Part shown: in pieces, positions 23,301-30,278 of the stretch | Layout: each line of letters opens with the position of its first letter | Numbering within the stretch: the first letter of the stretch is position 1 | Origin: a virus | DNA: 33,666 nt | Strand: one strand, 5' to 3' | Virus record (IMG/VR): IMGVR_UViG_3300021976_000047 | Span: 1-33,666 of that record | Position numbers and translations under genes: made by a program | Notes under the pieces: model-generated | What the model saw: only the letters and a program-made list of their open reading frames with translations | What the model was told of the DNA's origin: nothing | The model's database searches: none

Positions 23301-26300
23301 GCTGGGCTCCAACGGAGTGAGCACCTTCCGTGGTCAGGCAGAGATCTCCAACCTGACTGTGACCGGTGGGATGGCGATCCGGGGAACGTCCAACGAGTTG
23401 GCCAAGGGTGCAACCCTCCTCCTCGGTGCGGCGATCTCGGCGTCCCCGAACAGCCCGACCGTGGTGGTCGACTACGAGACCTCCAACACCTGGGCCGCTG
23501 TCGCCGGAATGGTCACCCCGACCTACCGCTCGATCCAGAAGCTGACCAGCGACTGGCTCCTCGCCCTGCGCTCCGGAACCTCCTACCGCGCCTGCCAGTT
23601 CAACGCCGACGGAACCCTCGACCGGGTGCACGGCGGGACGTACGGCGATGGGCTGGATCTGGTGAACGCGGTCCAGATCAACAACACTGGACCGGTCTAT
23701 GCGATGGGGACCAATGGCCGGATCTATCGGCTCCCGTACACGGACAGCGTCGCAGGAGCCACCAGGGACCTCTTCTGGGACTTCGCAGCGGGCAACCCTG
23801 GGGGAATCACCACCTCGGGCACTGTGGCCTTCACGGGCGGATACGCCTCCCTCACGGCCAACGCCGGATCTGATGCCGAGTTCCGGACCACCACGGCGAT
23901 GAACCTGCGCGGGAAGCAGGTGTCGGCCAAGGTCACCCCGCCGATCGCGGTGCTGGCCGGTGGTCAGAAGATTGAGATGCGGCTGGAGTACGACTCCACC
24001 GTCTGGGCCACCGCGTACGTAGAGCGCGCGCTGTCGGGTTCGACCCCGATCAACCGGCTCTACTTCACCACCAACAGCTCCAGCGGGTCGGGAGTGGACT
24101 ACACCACTTCGATGGCCTACTGGCGGATCGCTGAGTCCAACGGATCGTTCCAGCTCTACACGTCCAGTGACGGCATCACCTACACCCTCCGCCTCACCCG
24201 TGGTCACAGTTTCAGCACCGCGCAGCTTGCCTCCACCGATGTGGTGTTCCGGGAGGAGAACGGCGGAACTGAGCTGATTTCGAATACCAGCTTCGAGACC
24301 AGCTTCACGGGTTGGACGAAGTTCCTGAATGAGGCGTGGACCGACTACCCACGGTTCGACTACCAGCGGGTCACCGATCAGGCCTACGACGGCACCTACT
24401 CGGCACGGGTGTACGCCAACCAGAACGCCTTCGGTGGTGACCTCGTCGGCCTGCGGTTCTCCGACACCAGCCTGATTCCTCAGGTGGCCGGATCTTCTTA
24501 CCAGGTCAGTTTCAAGGCCCGAGCTTCCGCCTCGGGGCGAGTGGCCAAGAACGGCTGGGCTCGCTTCGACGCGAACAAGAACTACCTCGGATTCACATGG
24601 GGTGGTGCTGGTTACACCGGGATCACCATTCCAACCGCATCCTGGGGAACGCTGACCGACACCTACACCAGCTCTGACAGCACCGGGTACTTCACCCCGG
24701 TCCTGCTGGTGGGTCCGACTGCGAATGTCACAAGCGGAACCACCATCGCTTACCTGGACGACACTTCTCTCATCGTCACCGGCTCCGCCACAGCTCTGGT
24801 GACCCGCATCGACGATGTCGCGGTGGAGTGGGGACCGTCGGACTTCGGCACCACCTTCACCCGAAAGGATGCCTCCAACGCCCCCGCACTGGGAACGGAC
24901 GGGACCGACCTCCTTGTGTCTGAGTACGACACAGTCAACAACAAGGTGGTCATCTACAAGGTCGACCCCCGCAGCCCTGGTGTCATCACCTCCACCCTGA
25001 CCTCGGGGACCCACGCCGACTTCGCCGCGACCCGTCCGCTGATCCGGGTGGACTACGGATCTTTTGACCTTGGTGCGTCCCGCTACCTGGTCTACGGGTC
25101 GAACGGTTCTCCGATCGCCATGGCCTTCTCGGTGTCGGGATCGACCCTGACCTATCAGCCGACCCAGAACTTTCCTCTTGCCGGTCTGGCCGGTGGTGCC
25201 TACGACGGGACCCAGTTCTGGTCGCTGAACACCGACGGTGTGATGAGCAAGCACACCGGCATCGTCTGGACCGACTCCTCCGCGTGGACCAAGACCTGGT
25301 TCGGTGCGTCGTCCTGGTACGACGGGAACGCGACCGGAGGAACGCACGAGACCACCGCCAGCCCACGGGCCAGCTTCAGCATGAAGAAGCGGGCGCGGTA
25401 CACCGTCACGTCCACCGCGATCCCGGACGAGGGCGGTACGGACGACCCCGATCGGATCAGGGTCTACCTGGCCAGCGGCCTGGCCACCACTCTGTACCTC
25501 CAGGGGACCTCGGCCGACGGGGTGAACTCGCTCGTCCTGACCTCGGCCACGTTCTCCGGCACGTCGGCACCGGTCAGCTCCAACTTCCCGAACGCAATCC
25601 CTGGCCAGATCAAGAATGATTCCTCCAGCCTGCTGATCTCGGGCCTGGGGACGATCAAGGGGACCACGGTCGAGGCGACCACCCACGTCACCACGCCGCT
25701 CTACAAGGGCTACGAGGGCGGTGCTGCGTCGGTCCTGGCCGATCCCTACCTGAGCCTGATGATGGACTGGGAGGTCGTCGCCACAGGTGGCGGAATCCTG
25801 GTCGGGAATGGAACGGGAGTCAGCTGGTCTCAGCGGATCATGCTGATGGGTGCGGGTCGCCATGCGACCTACGTCCCGGCCGGGTACTTCCAGATCGACA
25901 TGCCTGCCAACGGCACGGTGATCACGCGGTACAACGCGGTCGCGGGAGTCAGTGACACGGTGACAGTGGCTTCCGGAGTCATCCCGCTGAGCACCTGGTC
26001 GACTCTCTACTACGTCGTCCCGTTCGGAGCGACCAGCACCTCGCTCCCAGCCAACTTCCGGATCGTCAACTACACCGCCGGTAACGACTTCACCACGCCG
26101 TGGAACTGGATTCCGATCGTCACCCGCAACGGCGGTACCTCGGGAGACTCTGAGGCTGCGACCTTCGGAACTCACCGCTGGATCGGTGGCCGCTACACCA
26201 CGGTCAATCCGAAGATCAACAACACCTTCCCGCTGGGGACCCAGCATGATGTCGACACCGCCGCTGCGGCTGACGTAGGTCTCTCGGTGACGGTGGCTGT

Positions 26301-26679
26301 GTCGGGCCCGTCAGATGTCTACCAGGTGACGATCTGCATGGACATCCAGCGTTCGAGCGTCCAGACGAACGTATCTCCAGACCCACTGATCTTCGTCGGT
26401 CGGTTGGTGGTGGACGGAGTCACCCAGACGGCTCAGATCATCTGCCGTCAGCCGATCGTCAGTCTGCGGGGCACCTACTCCCAGGTCTACACGGTCACTG
26501 GACTTGCGGCTGGTAACCGGGACTTCAAGCTGCAGCGGTCGATTTCGGGGACCACGGTCACTGGTGGTGGTGACGGCAACGGCACGGGAACCTCCTGGAA
26601 CGGCACCTCAGGCAAGCTTTTGTACCAGTACCGGATCAACTCGATTCACACCAACATCCAGATCACTCAGCAGATCTAA
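20395..26679 (+). CDS. Very large tail fibre / receptor-binding protein
   Basis: A 2094-residue protein. ATG 20395 follows AGAGGTGGG; an earlier in-frame start at 20305 lies in the antisense HNH gene and was rejected. The N-terminal ~160 residues would attach to the tail. A fibronectin-type segment (~165-210) follows, then at least three carbohydrate-binding jelly-roll-like modules (~240-432, ~482-680, ~1293-1465), each with a signature like VVPGVNYTFSIWFK or QPDTDYTASIWFR. Around 905-1010 is a tail-fibre hinge (LTVTGGMAIRGTSN). The C-terminal ~100 residues are a Gly-rich beta domain (TVTGGGDGNGTGTSWNG). It is likely the host-range determinant and covers 19% of the genome. Confidence 0.85.
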   Translation: MLTGKVLDVSTHPAGSLVAEEYNPSLPDTLAVYEVYDFSPDGGTLRIGEQTFDYLTVDYDLSTITISPDQNFGGQQIDTQVLVEPYAETKMALVDLNDEGDGLPVTVTHSLSALLSDGQRDPDNMETITIEETSPGLWVAVDILDQKPQLTTPVLDISLTDGLPPTGSPTPTVIGGLGVIHARWPGLENADPVTYDVHISDDPGFAPVTQEAVVPGDPTVDDPFDTLTEWDTPVDLAPITNLQKRPNPSSGGTSDWYILEANGSAIEDASTETYQATGGPGPVAPWKRAERIGTPVVEADSHEYKLMASGLSTYKYADVVPGVNYTFSIWFKSSVTGPVGIYGNYYTDSTGTGASTFSSGVSAFNYTVAETWQRFEYTATAPALKTAAEFSLRLDEDLFVQTTGDYIGWAMATVLPTTVAATIDLDTDFINGAVTDTSEFDYAWTGTANSSTSTRTPVMPVNGIDLHDGAVTLSLIPPAVENLLWDSIPIGGSDWAFSATAGEYGDGFNTGTGAGYGDPGPTLSGTQVDNWFHTEFYPGNPNVWEWVGTPSETHWNDIAVQPDTDYTASIWFRHHTAPAPGEDPVYGSVGFFDSEGSLIGGFQYSPDEYQGDADTWYRAQVTATSPSNAAYARVYGWVQIGDMPLTSTCVVDFTAYSLHETSSMRDLDLDTELVYGDFPATATHLLQWSGAANSSSSLRKILAPFEDVQLERINPFDLTNAVATYTVNFAGMAGDEAHASVTFGTTGNTIQLDAYGDRLVGVYNEISNEMADLNAASISAIRVWHDQVYSALVLEVSPDGLSWTEAVRGPSASFNLAVMDTSVWLVPGETDISHDSTNSVTHFTVAPLTVQTTLAVSTESTSVTIKSLPDGSPLQYGVTYYVKLIARDADGSADPGGEGSAAPVQVTTPDVAANFIYGNTIVANQLIGGEIQSDLILSGNIKTATSGARVALGPFGLTVYDSAGVPTTLLGSNGVSTFRGQAEISNLTVTGGMAIRGTSNELAKGATLLLGAAISASPNSPTVVVDYETSNTWAAVAGMVTPTYRSIQKLTSDWLLALRSGTSYRACQFNADGTLDRVHGGTYGDGLDLVNAVQINNTGPVYAMGTNGRIYRLPYTDSVAGATRDLFWDFAAGNPGGITTSGTVAFTGGYASLTANAGSDAEFRTTTAMNLRGKQVSAKVTPPIAVLAGGQKIEMRLEYDSTVWATAYVERALSGSTPINRLYFTTNSSSGSGVDYTTSMAYWRIAESNGSFQLYTSSDGITYTLRLTRGHSFSTAQLASTDVVFREENGGTELISNTSFETSFTGWTKFLNEAWTDYPRFDYQRVTDQAYDGTYSARVYANQNAFGGDLVGLRFSDTSLIPQVAGSSYQVSFKARASASGRVAKNGWARFDANKNYLGFTWGGAGYTGITIPTASWGTLTDTYTSSDSTGYFTPVLLVGPTANVTSGTTIAYLDDTSLIVTGSATALVTRIDDVAVEWGPSDFGTTFTRKDASNAPALGTDGTDLLVSEYDTVNNKVVIYKVDPRSPGVITSTLTSGTHADFAATRPLIRVDYGSFDLGASRYLVYGSNGSPIAMAFSVSGSTLTYQPTQNFPLAGLAGGAYDGTQFWSLNTDGVMSKHTGIVWTDSSAWTKTWFGASSWYDGNATGGTHETTASPRASFSMKKRARYTVTSTAIPDEGGTDDPDRIRVYLASGLATTLYLQGTSADGVNSLVLTSATFSGTSAPVSSNFPNAIPGQIKNDSSSLLISGLGTIKGTTVEATTHVTTPLYKGYEGGAASVLADPYLSLMMDWEVVATGGGILVGNGTGVSWSQRIMLMGAGRHATYVPAGYFQIDMPANGTVITRYNAVAGVSDTVTVASGVIPLSTWSTLYYVVPFGATSTSLPANFRIVNYTAGNDFTTPWNWIPIVTRNGGTSGDSEAATFGTHRWIGGRYTTVNPKINNTFPLGTQHDVDTAAAADVGLSVTVAVSGPSDVYQVTICMDIQRSSVQTNVSPDPLIFVGRLVVDGVTQTAQIICRQPIVSLRGTYSQVYTVTGLAAGNRDFKLQRSISGTTVTGGGDGNGTGTSWNGTSGKLLYQYRINSIHTNIQITQQI
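20419..20428. promoter_or_regulatory. Operator-like palindrome GTGTCGACAC
   Basis: A perfect 10-bp palindrome made of GTGTC and GACAC half-sites with no spacer lies 25 bases into the large fibre gene. It is in the operator family, but has a different spacing. Confidence 0.35.
24915..24933. promoter_or_regulatory. Intragenic operator-like site (TGTGTC-N7-GACACA)
   Basis: A perfect 6-bp-arm repeat with a 7-base spacer, the same spacing as the operator ahead of terS (3957-3979). It lies in the fibre gene and uses rare ACA. Confidence 0.5.
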
Positions 26680-26760
26680 ACCCGAAAGGATCTTGGAACC
26701 GGTCTCACAAACGGCATGTGATCATGGTTGAAGCGTCAATGGTCAAGGTGGGAGACATCG

Positions 26761-27087
26761 ATGGGTGAATTTGGAGTGCTGCTCCAGAGCTTCGGCCCTC
26801 AGATCAGCTTCTTCGGTCTGGTGGTCGGAGGATTCTTTCTGGTGTTCCGTGGCCTCCTCATCCCGAAGATCACCCTGGACAGTCTGACCACCCAGTGGGA
26901 GATGCGGCTCCAGGAGCGCGAGAGGGAAGTGGCTGCGTGGAAGACCGCGCACGACAAGTCAGAGATCGCGCGGGAAGAGATCCAGTCCTCTCTGCAGGAG
27001 GTCTTGGAGCAGCAGCGCACTGTGGTGCGGCTTGTGCAATCGTTGCCGGGGGTTCAGATCCCGACGAACGGTGGTGGGCAGACGTGA
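26761..27087 (+). CDS. Small membrane protein with coiled coil
   Basis: A 108-residue protein from ATG 26761, preceded by AGGTGGGAG; an earlier in-frame start at 26728 has no ribosome binding site. Residues about 12-33 form one membrane segment (ISFFGLVVGGFFLVFRGLLI), followed by a charged coiled coil (about 40-92; MRLQEREREVAAWKTAHDKS). It opens the lysis-like cluster after the fibre. It could be a holin partner, spanin-like factor or tail accessory. Single-membrane topology argues against a classical holin. Confidence 0.66.
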   Translation: MGEFGVLLQSFGPQISFFGLVVGGFFLVFRGLLIPKITLDSLTTQWEMRLQEREREVAAWKTAHDKSEIAREEIQSSLQEVLEQQRTVVRLVQSLPGVQIPTNGGGQT

Positions 27088-27335
27088 CCGTACTCCAGAA
27101 GCTCTGGGACTGGTTGGCCAAGAAGAATCAGAACCTCCCTGAGGCGGAAGGCCGCGCCTCCACCCTGCCCGAAGCGCAGGCCGCTCAGCGCCGTGCAGAG
27201 GACACCCAGAACTGGATCAGGAGCAAGGCTCCCGAGGCCCGTGAGGTGGCGGAGCAGATGCGGCAGCTCCGTGAGTCGAACCACTTTGGACTTCGCCTGG
27301 AGCGTGCTTTCCAGTTGAAGGAAGATCGACGATGA
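27084..27335 (+). CDS. Small charged helical protein
   Basis: An 83-residue protein from GTG 27084 overlapping the preceding stop (GTGA). It is helical with an amphipathic start (VLQKLWDWLAKKNQNLPEAE) and a charged middle rich in Ala, Glu and Arg. There is no membrane segment. An upstream in-frame ATG at 26895 reads shadow sequence of the previous gene. Function unknown; co-expressed with membrane proteins. Confidence 0.62.
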   Translation: MTVLQKLWDWLAKKNQNLPEAEGRASTLPEAQAAQRRAEDTQNWIRSKAPEAREVAEQMRQLRESNHFGLRLERAFQLKEDRR

Positions 27336-27394
27336 GGAGCCAGACCAGTCAGCGCCAGGAGCGCGTATTCCAACTCAGAGGGCGGGCAACATGA
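27332..27394 (+). CDS. 20-aa basic peptide, possible coupling ORF
   Basis: ATG 27332 overlaps the preceding stop (ATGA), and the stop at 27392-27394 overlaps the next ATG. It encodes 20 residues rich in Gln and Arg (MRSQTSQRQERVFQLRGRAT). It closes an otherwise unread 55-base gap and could carry ribosomes to the holin-like gene. It may be a translational linker only. Confidence 0.4.
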   Translation: MRSQTSQRQERVFQLRGRAT

Positions 27395-27768
27395 TCTTGG
27401 AAGACTTCCTGCAGACGATGGGTGACGGAGCGCTCCTGGTGGCGACCCCTGCGGTGATCGCCTTCACCATCCGCTACGGGATCTGGTCGTACTGGAGGGA
27501 GACCGCGCCCGGTCGCGCTGTGTTCTGGCTGTCGGCCGCGCTGTCCTCACTGGTAGTGCTGGTCGTCTGGGCGGTGATCGATCGGCTGATGGGGTGGGAC
27601 ACGAGCTTCGTCCGCGACTTCTACCGCGTGTTCGCCTACGGGTTCACCATGGTGTGCTGCTGGCGGTTGCTGATCACCCTGCTGAAGATCCAGGAAGAGG
27701 GACGCAAGAATCGGAAGGCAAGGCTTCGTCTGAACCAGGAGCAGGACCAAACGGAAGGGTCGAAATGA
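27391..27768 (+). CDS. Holin-like membrane protein (three membrane segments)
   Basis: A 125-residue protein with hydrophobic segments at about 11-28 (DGALLVATPAVIAFTIRY), 43-62 (FWLSAALSSLVVLVVWAVID) and 77-97 (FRVFAYGFTMVCCW-type), and a basic cytoplasmic tail (EEGRKNRKARLRLNQEQDQT). This topology and its place at the end of the late operon, paired with another membrane gene, fit a holin. The partner endolysin is far away at 1560. Confidence 0.7.
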   Translation: MILEDFLQTMGDGALLVATPAVIAFTIRYGIWSYWRETAPGRAVFWLSAALSSLVVLVVWAVIDRLMGWDTSFVRDFYRVFAYGFTMVCCWRLLITLLKIQEEGRKNRKARLRLNQEQDQTEGSK

Positions 27769-28058
27769 GTGAATCTCCTGAGGTTGTTCCCACCGAGGTA
27801 GTCGTCCCGGCGGAGACCGTCGCCGGTACCGCGAAGGACGCCCGCAACCGTGCGGTACGGACCTTCCTGCAGAACCTCGCGGTGGACGTGGTGGTCGCCC
27901 TCCTCCTGGTGATCTATCCGGTCGTCAGCGGCGCTCAGGACCTCTCGCAGGTCCAGTGGGGACTCCTGGCCGCGTCGGTCCTCAAGACCCTCGTGGTGAC
28001 CGTTCTGAGCTTCCTGATGAGGTTCTTCAAGCTGTCCCCGAAGACCACCACGGTCTGA
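27765..28058 (+). CDS. Holin-like membrane protein (two membrane segments)
   Basis: A 97-residue protein whose ATGA overlaps the previous stop, with AGGGT as ribosome binding site. It has an acidic N-terminal third, then two membrane helices: about 38-55 (LAVDVVVALLLVIYPVVSG) and 65-88 (LLAASVLKTLVVTVLSFLMR), ending in a short basic tail. The size and two-helix hairpin match class II holins. Two adjacent candidates are common in actinophages, and one may be an antiholin. Confidence 0.75.
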   Translation: MSESPEVVPTEVVVPAETVAGTAKDARNRAVRTFLQNLAVDVVVALLLVIYPVVSGAQDLSQVQWGLLAASVLKTLVVTVLSFLMRFFKLSPKTTTV

Positions 28059-28075
28059 CCCACAGAGGAGGACTG

Positions 28076-28285
28076 ATGTTCGGACCGAAGTCTCGAAAGT
28101 CTCCTGACCCTGAGGAGACCGGTGTGGCCGATATCCAGCTCGGGGTGCAGGGCGGTCTGGTGCTGGTTGTGATGTCGGATTCCCAGGGGAACGCGGTGAC
28201 TGGTGCGTTCTCCCCAGAGCAGGCTCAGAACCTGGGAGAGAACCTGTTCCGGCTCGGCCGGACGGTGGCTATTCCAGTAGCCTAA
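28076..28285 (+). CDS. Small conserved-type actinophage protein, unknown function
   Basis: A 69-residue protein with an excellent ribosome binding site (GAGGAGGACTG before ATG 28076). It has a basic start (MFGPKSRKSPDPEE) and a small beta-rich core (VADIQLGVQGGLVLVVMSDS) ending in a helix. It is the last gene of the rightward late operon, seven bases before a strong terminator. Not recognised. Confidence 0.68.
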   Translation: MFGPKSRKSPDPEETGVADIQLGVQGGLVLVVMSDSQGNAVTGAFSPEQAQNLGENLFRLGRTVAIPVA

Positions 28286-28291
28286 AAGACG

Positions 28292-28344
28292 GAAACCCCG
28301 CACATGTCACAGGTCGTCCCACCTAGATCCGTGTGCGGGGTTTC
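28292..28344. terminator. Bidirectional terminator between convergent operons
   Basis: A perfect 13-bp stem (GAAACCCCGCACA 28292-28304, TGTGCGGGGTTTC 28332-28344) has a 27-base loop. It is followed by TCTTTG on the plus strand and, on the minus strand, by a T-run (CTTTT). It separates the late operon (ends 28285) from the leftward operon (ends 28354) and can serve both. Confidence 0.9.
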
Positions 28345-28353
28345 TCTTTGTCC

Positions 28354-28626
28354 TCAAGCAGTCTGATCTTCTTCCAACACCTCGGACTCAGCCTCGGCGA
28401 CAGGCTCCTCAGGCTCTGCGGTGGAGTCGTCGATCACCTGCCGCAGTGCATCACCATTGAGACCCAGCTTGACTCCCTCACCGAAGAAGACCGAGAGCTT
28501 CTGGAACAGGACCTCGTCGCGGAAGGCGCTGAGTCGATCGACCAGATCCTCCGGGGCGTCTCGGTCCTCCAGGTAGGAGACCACCGAGTTCAGCCAATCG
28601 AGGTCGAAGAGAGGTTCAGAGTTCAT
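28354..28626 (-). CDS. Small acidic protein, last gene of the leftward operon
   Basis: About 90 residues beginning MNSEPLFDLDWLNSVVSYLE. The start region offers several close codons (ATG 28626, a GTG and ATGs just upstream) behind GGAGG; I chose 28626. It overlaps the preceding gene by 11 bases. A helical core is followed by an acidic tail (EPEEPVAEAESEVLEEDQ). No known domain. Confidence 0.62.
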   Translation of the reverse strand: MNSEPLFDLDWLNSVVSYLEDRDAPEDLVDRLSAFRDEVLFQKLSVFFGEGVKLGLNGDALRQVIDDSTAEPEEPVAEAESEVLEEDQTA

Positions 28627-29137
28627 GGCCACCATCATCCTCCAGAAGAGTCGGCTGCGGGACCAGCCCGGCCGGGAAGTCGTCGTGGTCCTTCCAGATC
28701 TGGGCGATCGTGAGGATGGTCCAGCGATGGATCTCACCGAGGTCGCCGTCGCTCCACGCTTCGGCCTGGTCGGTGATGCTGGTCAGGCCCTGGACCAGGT
28801 TCCAGTAGAACCCCACCCACGGCTCCAGGTCCTCGCGGCCCTCGATGTGCACGATCTGGTGCGCCTCCGCGTCGGCCTCCTCGGAGAGTTCGTCCAGTCG
28901 GGCGTCGATGAACTTCACCAGCGCGGTGATGTCCAGATCCTTCAGGTTGGGAGGCCGGGTGAAGTGGCTCCGGTCCCACGCGGCGATCCCGTGCTTGCGG
29001 CAGGCGTCGACCAGCTTGTTCATGTGAGTCTCCTCGGGGTTGATGTAGAGCGGGAGTCCAGCGTGGGAGGAGCCGACCAGGCCGTGCGGGGTGTAGTTAC
29101 CTTGGCCGGATTCGTAGAAGCCCTGAGCGCGGTTCAC
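28616..29137 (-). CDS. Peptidase-like (apparently inactive) domain protein in the leftward operon
   Basis: A 173-residue protein. Its N-terminal ~60 residues follow the actinobacterial M15-like D,D-peptidase pattern seen in the tape measure: SGQGNYT, SSHAG (H25), and KLVDACRKHGIAAWDRSHF (41-59) next to the tape measure's KLVRTMRDYGVAAWDRTN. The second ligand (D in GxxVD) is replaced by LPLYI, and the HVH triad by RPPN, so it should not bind zinc. There is no signal peptide. The remaining ~110 residues are acidic and helical. It overlaps the lipoprotein gene by four bases. A decoy or immunity role is speculative. Confidence 0.68.
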   Translation of the reverse strand: MNRAQGFYESGQGNYTPHGLVGSSHAGLPLYINPEETHMNKLVDACRKHGIAAWDRSHFTRPPNLKDLDITALVKFIDARLDELSEEADAEAHQIVHIEGREDLEPWVGFYWNLVQGLTSITDQAEAWSDGDLGEIHRWTILTIAQIWKDHDDFPAGLVPQPTLLEDDGGHEL

Positions 29138-29745
29138 TGGAACAGCCCCGAGATCATGGCCATGTCGCCACTCAGGTCGGGGACGAACTCAACCGCCAGA
29201 TACTTCAGCTCGTCGCCTTCGATGAACCAGGTGAACATGACCTGCTCGGACTCACCGGGCTTGAGGGTGACCCCACCGAAGATCTCGTTGTCCTCCTCGG
29301 CGATCGATCCCCGCGTCCCGGTGGCGCGGTACCAGGTCTCGAAGTCGTTCCACTTCTTGGTCCCGTTGTTGGTCACCTTGAAGGTGGCGTTCACCCGGAC
29401 CTTCGCATCGACCCCTTCGAGCTTGGTCACGTCCTCGACCGTCAGGGTGATCCCGTTGCAGAACTGGATCGGGCTGTCCGGAACCGTCTCCTTGAACTCG
29501 GCCGGGTCCTTCTTCCCGCACTTCACGGGCGGTGGCCCCTCCTGTGACACCTTCTGGGTGGGCTCCTCCGCAGGAGTGGCACTGGGAGCCTCAGCAGGGG
29601 CGCTAGGGCTGGATGGGACGGTAGAGGGGTAGGTCTGGGTGGGTTCTCCGGCTGTCACGGGGGCGCAGGCGGTCAAAAAGAACGACGCTGCCACCATCAG
29701 GATCAGAGCGGCGACCATGAGGATGGTCTTGAGTCGAGTGCTCAT
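29134..29745 (-). CDS. Secreted lipoprotein, candidate superinfection exclusion factor
   Basis: A 203-residue protein from ATG 29745 (TGATG overlap with the previous gene). It has a typical signal peptide (MSTRLKTILMVAALILMVAA) and lipobox LTAC, so the mature protein would be anchored in the membrane. A Pro/Ser/Ala-rich spacer (about 32-65) leads to a beta-rich domain with DUF4352-like features (VRVNATFKVTNNGTKKWNDF; LKPGESEQVMFTWFIEGDEL) and a Cys pair (VKCGKKD, QFCNG). Surface lipoproteins in prophage operons often block related phages. The operon's position argues for expression in the prophage state, but neither is shown. Confidence 0.8.
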   Translation of the reverse strand: MSTRLKTILMVAALILMVAASFFLTACAPVTAGEPTQTYPSTVPSSPSAPAEAPSATPAEEPTQKVSQEGPPPVKCGKKDPAEFKETVPDSPIQFCNGITLTVEDVTKLEGVDAKVRVNATFKVTNNGTKKWNDFETWYRATGTRGSIAEEDNEIFGGVTLKPGESEQVMFTWFIEGDELKYLAVEFVPDLSGDMAMISGLFQ

Positions 29746-30038
29746 CAGAACCGATCCCACCCTCGCTCAGCGACGATGCGGAGGGTCTCAGGAGCCATCC
29801 CCAGTTCCTCACCGAGGTCGATCCACTCCTCCAGCTTCCGCTTCTCCTGGACTCTGATGACCTTCTTCAGCGCCTTGACCAGGTCGCTCTCGGTCTCCCC
29901 GTGCCGATGGAGGAAGTCGAGGCAGGCGCGGCTTCCGCTCAGGCTCATCACCCGAGAGATCGTTTCGACCTGGCTCTTGGTCAGCGGGAGGGTGGTGCGG
30001 AGCTGGTCCATCATCGCGGTGAAGTCCCAGTCACTCAT
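29745..30038 (-). CDS. Hypothetical helical protein
   Basis: A 97-residue protein coupled to both neighbours by overlapping starts and stops. It is helical with a regular spacing of Leu (MDQLRTTLPLTKSQVETISR; LVKALKKVIRVQEKRKLEEW). It resembles small regulator-like proteins but lacks a clear recognition helix. No family recognised. Confidence 0.64.
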   Translation of the reverse strand: MSDWDFTAMMDQLRTTLPLTKSQVETISRVMSLSGSRACLDFLHRHGETESDLVKALKKVIRVQEKRKLEEWIDLGEELGMAPETLRIVAERGWDRF

Positions 30039-30247
30039 CGGAAGACTCCCGCCACGAAGGCGAGCATCGGGATGACGACCGCGAGTCCGAGGACCAGGCC
30101 GAGGAGTCCGCCCTTGACGGTGTCGGCGTCGATCCGGTGACGGACCGGCGAGGTGTACTGCGGTACGGGGATGGCGTTGGCGCGGAAGCTGCCGACTGGC
30201 ATCGAGGGCAGCGCCCTGGAGAAGTCGGGTCCGGGGTGGTTGGTCAT
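30035..30247 (-). CDS. Small single-pass membrane protein
   Basis: A 70-residue protein with a Pro-rich soluble N-terminus and a C-terminal membrane helix (about 45-67; KGGLLGLVLGLAVVIPMLAF). The leader AGATCTGAAGGGAC ahead of ATG 30247 is shared with three other genes here. It sits upstream of a lipoprotein in the same operon, so it may act at the cell envelope. Confidence 0.7.
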   Translation of the reverse strand: MTNHPGPDFSRALPSMPVGSFRANAIPVPQYTSPVRHRIDADTVKGGLLGLVLGLAVVIPMLAFVAGVFR

Positions 30248-30278
30248 TGAAGTGTCCCTTCAGATCTGAATTGGAAAT

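Noticed and set aside
23230-26247. 1005-codon open frame on the minus strand within the large fibre gene
   Set aside because: Same mirror effect. Its translation is low-complexity Arg/Gly/Val-rich with no recognised motif.
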